From assembly GCA_019693395.1 (NCBI GenBank), contig JAAMXP010002421.1:1-46579 (forward strand): a stretch of 46,579 bases of DNA, in the 5' to 3' direction. The translations under genes were made by a program, and so were the position numbers. The notes under the pieces are model-generated. The model was given only the letters and a program-made list of their open reading frames with translations, was not told where the DNA came from and did no database searches. The DNA is from Ettlia oleoabundans (Eukaryota; Chlorophyta; Chlorophyceae; Chlamydomonadales). Positions 41,101 through 46,579 of the stretch are shown here, piece by piece; position 1 is the stretch's first letter; each line of letters begins with the position of its first letter.

Positions 41101-42195
41101 TGCTGCCACAGCAGTCTTGCTGGAGCAGCAGGCGCAGGCACGGGCTGTTCGGCTTATGGCTCGCATGTTTGATGGCTGGTTGGCCTATCTACAAGGCACT
41201 CACAGCAGGCGGCAGGCGGAGGATTTGTTGCGGTGAGCGACATAGTGTCAACTTGCAAGGACAGTGGCCAAAGTTTGATGCTGATGCCTGGGACGCTGCA
41301 GCAGTATATTGGGCCAACAAGCTCCGAATGCGGCTACCGACCATGCACCTGCACGCCAAATTTCATGCATTGCAGGCTGAGGGAGGAGCAGCTGCAGCTG
41401 TCCTCTGAGGTGGAGCACATGAGGAGGGAGAATGAGCGCCTGTGCCGAGTGATTGACAGCGGTGACTGGGGGAGGCAGCGGGTGCAGGAGCTTGTGCAGG
41501 CGGGGCAGGTGCTGCAAGGGGAAAGGGATGCTCTGGCCAGGCTGGTGGCTGGCCTGCAGCCGCAGCATCAGCTGGGGCCAAGCAACAGTGGAGAGCTTTC
41601 ACAGCTGCACGATGCCAGCAACCGCCATTCGGCAGGGCACCAGCAGTTCCGCATTCCTGCTGCTGGTATGCAGCCCATTTGCCGCAGCAGGGAGAAGGTA
41701 CTGGGGCAGCTGGACTCTGACCGCCCTGGCTGCGACCAGCATGGCCATGTTGGCCTCACGCCGGCCGCATCCCGACCCTGCTCACCGGCTGCTGCACGCA
41801 ATAAGCTGTTGGTTCGCAATGCCTCCTCCTTCAATGCCATGGTGCGGGCTCTGAAGCAGGACCTGATAACCAGCGGGGCGCTGCAGCGCAGCCAGCATGG
41901 GGCGCTGTACGAAGTGGACCAGCTGTCACTCAATCAGCTATCAGTGACGATGGCAGATGCCGGAGGCAGGGCAGACATACAGGTCCAGGCTGTGGGCAGC
42001 CCCGATAGGCATAGGGTCGCTTTTGGGTGCAGCTTCCCGTCGTCCCCCAAGTGGCTTGCGGCAAATGGGGCGGCCGGGGAGCAAGCATCGATGGGACGCC
42101 GGGCAGACCCAGCTGGGCACAGCGGCAGCAGCCTGTTGTCGGCAGCACTCAAGCTGCAGGCTATTGGCGGCAGGAGCGTTGGCCCGCAAAAGTGA
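38173..42195 (+). CDS. SFI1-like centrin-binding repeat protein
   Basis: Five exons: 38173-39612, 39803-40033, 40176-40457, 40625-41232, 41376-42195 (1126 residues). SFI1-type proteins form long helices that bind centrin along fibres of centrosomes and basal bodies. In exons 3-4 (residues about 558-854) I see repeats of the SFI1 type, each with a hydrophobic pair and an invariant Trp: CLHAWRGQCG, LLRRCWEEWRQQC, RCRLRAWLAAWL, LLSSFAGWQAVA, LHSTMVAWQALV, VHRALGSWRYIC, LAASFSAWRNQA, MARMFDGWLAYL. The first 480 residues are Gln/Ala/Ser-rich disorder-like sequence with a (CAG)8 run. After the repeats comes a coiled coil (EEQLQLSSEVEHMRRENERL), then low-complexity sequence. The start sits in a good context (GCCATGG). 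An unrecognised intron within exon 1 or 5 cannot be excluded, since conservation there is low. Other Trp-repeat basal-body proteins are the alternative. Confidence 0.72.
38791..38814 (+). repeat. (CAG)8 trinucleotide run coding for glutamine
   Basis: Eight perfect CAG units inside exon 1 of the SFI1-like gene, preceded by CAC codons (His run) and CAG CTG. Together they give a His/Gln-rich segment. Replication slippage would change the Gln number without shifting the frame. Confidence 0.9.
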
Positions 42196-42382
42196 ACGTG
42201 ATGGAATTTGCGGCGCCCGACCTCAAACCCGGCGACTGTGTTGCTGGCCAGTGCTGCTGTCTGCCGGCACGCGCACTGCTGGCACAAACAGACAGTTTGA
42301 AAGTTGCCAACGGCAGGTTTTTTTAACAGTGCATATTGGCAGCAGTAGAATACACTGTGTTGGAGAGTGAAGCCTGTCGTCG
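42196..42382 (+). other. Spacer between SFI1-like gene and unknown gene
   Basis: 187 bases between a stop and the next start on the same strand. No TGTAA is found here. The next TGTAA on the plus strand is at 42823-42827, within the first intron of the downstream model, so the SFI1-like transcript may run past 42383, or the start of the next gene may be misplaced. Confidence 0.4.
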
Positions 42383-44225
42383 ATGGCTGACCAGCGTGCC
42401 TCTCTCTTACCAAGGGCAACAGGCGGTGGGGCTACCTCTGCCGTGCTGTCGCATTCACTGCTTGCCCACAGAGGCGCAGCGTTGCTGAAGGGTACCCTTT
42501 GTGTCCCAACATGGGCGCTGGCACATGAGCATAAGGGGCACCAGCCGCCTCGGAAGCACTCCTTGCTGGCGCCGTGCAGGGTCCGGCGCGGTGCAGCAGG
42601 TCCTAGGACACCCTAAGTTGCCTATTACCGGAATCACCGCGCAGATACTGCTGCCCAGCTTCTTGACCGGATCCGCGCAGGAAGGTGATGCCCTCGTGCA
42701 CGAACCGCGCATGCTCAGCAACTGCCTGTCGCCCGTGGCTCCCTTCATCTGCACAGTGTGCTTGGTTTCCCAGGGCATGCACGCAGGCTGCAAGCTTCCC
42801 TGCTGTCGTAGTGCTTGCCCCCTGTAACCCATGACTTCCCCAGGCGCCGCCGAGGAGCTTCTCGAGCTATTTGACGAGTACAACCTGAACTCTGTCCACT
42901 GTATGTGCGGTGTTCTGCACAGGAGCAGCTCGGGTGAGGCCCGGCGAGGTGGGGACTCGTCTCCCCGCCCACCACAGCGCTGTTGGTCGCTGATACTGGG
43001 CAAAGACACAACGTGATGGCGCCGCACCAAGCTGTGGGGCTCCGGGTGCAGGTCTTATCTTCCCGCCTCCGGCCTGTGCCCCTGCATCTCAGAGCTGTGG
43101 CCCGCACAAGCACACAGAAGAACGCGTGCTTTCTGTGTTCCTGTTTGCAGACCCTTCAAACGGAAAGAACAGCAGCTTTGCCTCCGAGCCCGCTGCGCGC
43201 TTACAAACCTGCACACAGCCCTTTGCCCTTTGCCCTGGCCCGGGCCCACCGCCGCGCGTCCACCGTCAGCGCCACACAGCGTGCACGCTGCCACACAACC
43301 CCTATACCTTCATCAACAGGCGGCAAGGCAGCGTCGGTCACATACCACACGCTCCTAGCAGGCAGTCAAACAGGGTGGGGCAACTGCAAGTTGCTGGCCG
43401 CACGGCCGAACCATCGGCTTCGGCGCCATCGCCGTGCTGCCAGCCATCAGAGGATGGCGTGGTCTGCTGGCTGGCAGGTTGGGGCAAGCTGGCAGCAGAG
43501 CAGGCACACAAGGCATCACCGCACACTGGCAAGCAGCTGCGCCGCAGCCACAGCAGCACATGTGCCAGCTCGCCGAGAGCACTAGCCTGCGGCAGCTGCT
43601 ATAACGGCTCGTTGAGCAGCTCGCTGGGCAGCCAGCTGATGGGCAGCCAGCTGGTGGGCAGCCTGCCTGCCACGTCACCAGCGAGCACCCAGCCCACAAC
43701 AGACAATCAGCGCTGGGCTGCCGTGCTGCCCTACCTGGAGGCTGGAATGGCCAGCTGCTCAAGCTGCAGCAGCCCCGCCAGCAACGCTGCCACGGCTGCT
43801 CTTGCCAACGACAGGTGGGTGTGCAACTACCGCAAAGTGCAGTGCATAGCGCAGCAGCATGACCACCTTCAAGCAATAGTACCAACCTCTTCGCTCGTTT
43901 CACTTTTATGCAGCCAGGCTGTGTTGTCAACCCTTTTTGCTGACAGGTTTTTCACTTCCCACCACTGCCCTTCACCGCTTGCAGCAACCGCCGCCCACGA
44001 GGCCCATGCATGGGGCCGCTTACGCCGCGATCACTGCAGCCAGGGTCAGTGGCTGCCAGGGCTGCAGCAGCCTTGAAGCCCCTGCCCTCGGCTGTCACAG
44101 CCATGCCCATCTCCCCCTTTGCACAAGCCGTGGCAGCTGCCAGCGCCCCTGAGGGCAGCTGGTGGCTCGAGGAAGACTGGGAGGCATTGCTGCCAGGCTG
44201 TGATGAGGAGGCGCCCTGGGAATGA
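42383..44225 (+). CDS. Unrecognised 356-residue protein
   Basis: Four exons whose phases agree: 42383-42491, 42844-42900, 43151-43814, 43985-44225. I do not recognise the family. Exon 2 encodes a short acidic, helix-like AAEELLELFDEYNLNSVH. Exon 3 (about residues 56-277) is Ser/Ala/Pro/Cys-rich, has a near-repeat at about 43612-43665 (GSQLMGSQLVGSL), and includes RWAAVLPYLEAGM. Exon 4 ends in an acidic, Trp-rich tail (SWWLEEDWEALLPGCDEEAP). Such a tail may be a protein-contact or activation motif (speculative). Support comes from clean GT-AG borders, matched phases and an open frame of 664 bases in exon 3, not from homology. Exon 1 is the least certain. Joining exon 2 to the SFI1-like gene fails, because the frame that its phase-2 donor gives hits a stop. 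Confidence 0.5.
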
Positions 44226-46224
44226 GGTACATGTCACGGGCACTCATTGCTCAACCCTCCTATCAGCAACGTACTGAAACACTTGCCCAGTGCTAACCAG
44301 GCACGGGCATTACCATTCATCCGCCAGGTTTAATTACTTCCCACTTTTGATTTTGAGACATAAACCCTGTTCCCCCTCCCTAGTTGTGACACCCGCCTTC
44401 TATCCCGCTGCCCCCGCTTCCCATCGCCAGATGCGCAGCAATTCTCCGAGTTATTAGTAATGAGGTGCGTTGAGCATCCACAGCTCTCCGGCTGTGTTTC
44501 GACCTGCCCCCTTTGTAGCTTCTTCATTCCCATTTTTTCCAACTTGTGGCCACTGCTGAGGCAGCTCCTGCTGACCCGCCGTGCTAGCTACATGCATGTT
44601 TGTACCCACTCTGCCCTGGCCTCCAGTTCCAGCCGGGAAAACGCATGCATGCCAACCTCTGTCCTTGCTCTACACTAGTGCCCCAGCTGCAAGATTTGCG
44701 ACTCCCATCCCGCCGCTCTCTCCCACCCGCACCTCGTTTTCTCGCGCCTGCAGTGCCACTTGCCCTTGCGAGTGGCATGCAGCGCCGTCAGATGGTATTG
44801 TTCATTCTGCCTAGCATTGCGCCTCGGAACCCCTGGTGTTCTTTGTTGCTGCACGCCCACGTCCAGCCCCTCCAAACCATTTCGGCTTAACCTTGCCTGT
44901 GGAAGCGGCTGGTATCAGCTGCTGCCCCACTCACCCACCCACACAAACCGCTGAGCCACACCCACACTCGCGCCACATCACCCCCGGAGGATAATTCACC
45001 TAATCATGGGATTCACACATGGAAGCCAGTAGAGCACGTATGCCCTTTGGCCCCCGTGGCTACAGACCCTGTGATGTACTGATGGACCACCTCTTTCATG
45101 CACTTCATACCCACTTACATGCCTCAACCCCGGCAGCATGTACGTACCCAGCCGTCCTACGGACCTTTCTCTGACCTAATGCTTCTCCCCCTGTCGACTC
45201 GCTGCGGTTGCATACCGGCAGCCTTCCTGATGCCAGGCACCAATCGCTGGACTAGAACCAGTTCTCAGTTCTCATGACCTCCAGCTTTAACTTGGGCCTT
45301 TGGCAGTTTTGCGCCATCCATAGATCCTCCCGACGCACTACCGCATTCTTGCTTGACTCTCTCCTCACCCATTCACAAAGGGCTTTCTCTCCTGCTCCTC
45401 TTTCACCCTCCCCGTGACTCCATCGGTACCCTTTTTCTCACGCTACTTTTCTCTCTGTACAGAACCTCCAGGCCGTGTGCCATTTTGGTGACTGCCTTGC
45501 AGCATACCTACTCCATTTGAATAGCATGGAGGCTGTTTCCTGTAGCAGACAGCAAGCTCGCCAAATACAGTAGACCTGCGTGACTTAACCGGCAATTGCC
45601 TTGCAGTGAAGCCACGCCACCTGCAGCTGCCGGCTTCCCCCACCTAAAAGGCGCTTGTACTTTGTATCCACCTCCTTTCCAGGTGTTACAGGACTTGAGT
45701 TTGCTACCTACATTTTTGAACGGGCACATCTCTGACAATGGGGTCGTGAATGTGGGTCAGGGGGCGACTTGAGAGTCAACCCTCAATCCCAAACCCAAAA
45801 AACCTACTGCCCATTGGCACCGAAGTCTGCGGCGTGGTGCGGCGAGGGAACTATTTTACATATTCACAGATTTGCTAAAATGTTCCCTCAAGGCGACCCA
45901 ACGCGAGGCATGACAAAGGAAACACGGCAGCGCGGCACAGAAGCATTGTTGGGTAACAGCATCAACCCAGGGCGGCGGCAGAGGCGGGACCCACAGAGTG
46001 CAACGCGGCAGCTGGCAAGGCCCGTTCCGGCGCGGCGCTTGCGCAGAATTTTTTCGCTGTGGACCCGCTACGAGTGTCTTCCACGTTTACAGAACCGGAG
46101 ACTTGTCGCGGACGGCCGCTTGCCTCAGCTTGAGCCGACCGGGAAGGTTTACGCGAGGTGTTGACGGGACCGAAAACCGTGCTGAGGCAAAGGCAAGAGA
46201 AAGGCGTCAGGGAGGCTTTGCCTT
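44226..46224. other. Two kilobases without a supported gene
   Basis: The first part must hold the 3' UTR of the preceding gene. About 44300-45470 is pyrimidine-rich on the plus strand (many CCC/TCC/CTC runs), and no TGTAA was noticed. Short open frames on both strands (for example 45443-45738 minus and 45769-46164 plus) have no recognisable protein content. The last 300 bases are GC-rich and could be a promoter or 5' UTR for a gene starting near 46225. Confidence 0.5.
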
Positions 46225-46470
46225 ATGAGCGTAGGACGCCTTCTTCGGCGTCGACAGCGGCTGACAGCAACCACAGCGGCTTGCTTCCTGGCACCCAGGC
46301 TTCTGGAGCCTATGCTGCATAACCACTTCAAAATGCCGGATTTCCCTGGTCATGGGGGGCGTTACAGCCGTTCAGCAGCCAGCCAGGCAGCGAGGCAAGC
46401 TAAACCGCCCAGAAACGGCGGGTGGCTAGGTGGTTGGGACACCAAACAGTTGAGCTGGCGGGGTAGCTGA
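46225..46470 (+). CDS. Possible first exon of a gene leaving the window
   Basis: An ATG opens an Arg-rich N-terminus (MSVGRLLRRRQRLTATTAAC), the composition of a mitochondrial or plastid targeting peptide. The frame closes at 46470, so if real the exon would end at a donor before that (several GGT sites between 46350 and 46465). No homology is seen. It may equally be non-coding. Confidence 0.22.
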   Translation: MSVGRLLRRRQRLTATTAACFLAPRLLEPMLHNHFKMPDFPGHGGRYSRSAASQAARQAKPPRNGGWLGGWDTKQLSWRGS

Positions 46471-46579
46471 AGCGGCGGGAAGAGACTTGTTCCAACCTTC
46501 GTGATTGTAGGCTGGACCACTATCCCACGTGCCGCACTAGAGTGCAGCATTGGCTTAGTGTGTGTATTGGGTGCCTGTC

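Noticed and set aside
43126..44076. A 316-codon open frame as a complete gene
   Set aside because: Its ATG lies in the intron before exon 3 of the unknown gene. The splice borders at 43150/43151 and 43814/43815 and the matched phases of exons 2 and 4 fit better.
45769..46164. A 131-codon plus-strand open frame
   Set aside because: Basic, mixed composition with no recognisable domain or splice support; it may be 5' flank of a gene starting near 46225.
1..46579. Mobile elements, CRISPR arrays, tRNA/rRNA genes or defence systems
   Set aside because: No transposase, reverse transcriptase, terminal repeats, regular spaced repeats or RNA-gene signatures were noticed; repeats are limited to microsatellites and codon runs.

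Overview
The window looks like nuclear DNA of a green alga (Chlorophyta). The reasons are: GC-rich sequence full of CAG/CTG codons; genes broken by many short introns (roughly 100-400 bases) with GT-AG and some GC-AG borders; plant-type protein relatives; and TGTAA, the usual chlorophyte poly(A) signal, after several genes. The organism is inferred from these features; I cannot name the species. I see no bacterial, phage, CRISPR, transposon, rRNA or tRNA sequence. All gene models were built by hand by joining exons whose reading phases agree across every junction.

Layout. 1-1405 (-): 5' part of a methionine gamma-lyase gene. 1988-23791 (-): a giant 43-exon VPS13 gene (4569 residues), a bridge-like lipid transfer protein. 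24145-25963 (+): CIA30/NDUFAF1, a complex I assembly factor. 26326-26899 (-): LSm7. 27278-30272 (+): an ELL-type RNA polymerase II elongation factor. 31249-32287 (-): a small protein with one membrane segment and a coiled coil. 32684-36550 (+): a lycopene-cyclase-like FAD protein. 36760-37980 (-): proteasome assembly chaperone 1 (PSMG1/PAC1). 38173-42195 (+): an SFI1-like centrin-binding repeat protein. 42383-44225 (+): an unrecognised 356-residue protein. 44226-46224 holds no gene I can support, and a weak first-exon candidate lies at 46225.

From VPS13 to the SFI1-like gene, nine genes alternate strictly in strand. This gives four head-to-head pairs with 192-396 bases between start codons and three tail-to-tail pairs. 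The products serve different housekeeping jobs (lipid transfer, respiration, RNA decay/splicing, transcription, proteasome building, centrin fibres), so there is no operon-like pathway here. The most notable points are a full-length VPS13 with all six adaptor-binding repeats and their asparagines, an ELL with all its domains in an alga, a cluster of GC-AG introns, a frame-preserving stop-free intron in VPS13, a back-to-back poly(A) element, and the unknown gene at 42383-44225. I did not find an undescribed multi-gene system.
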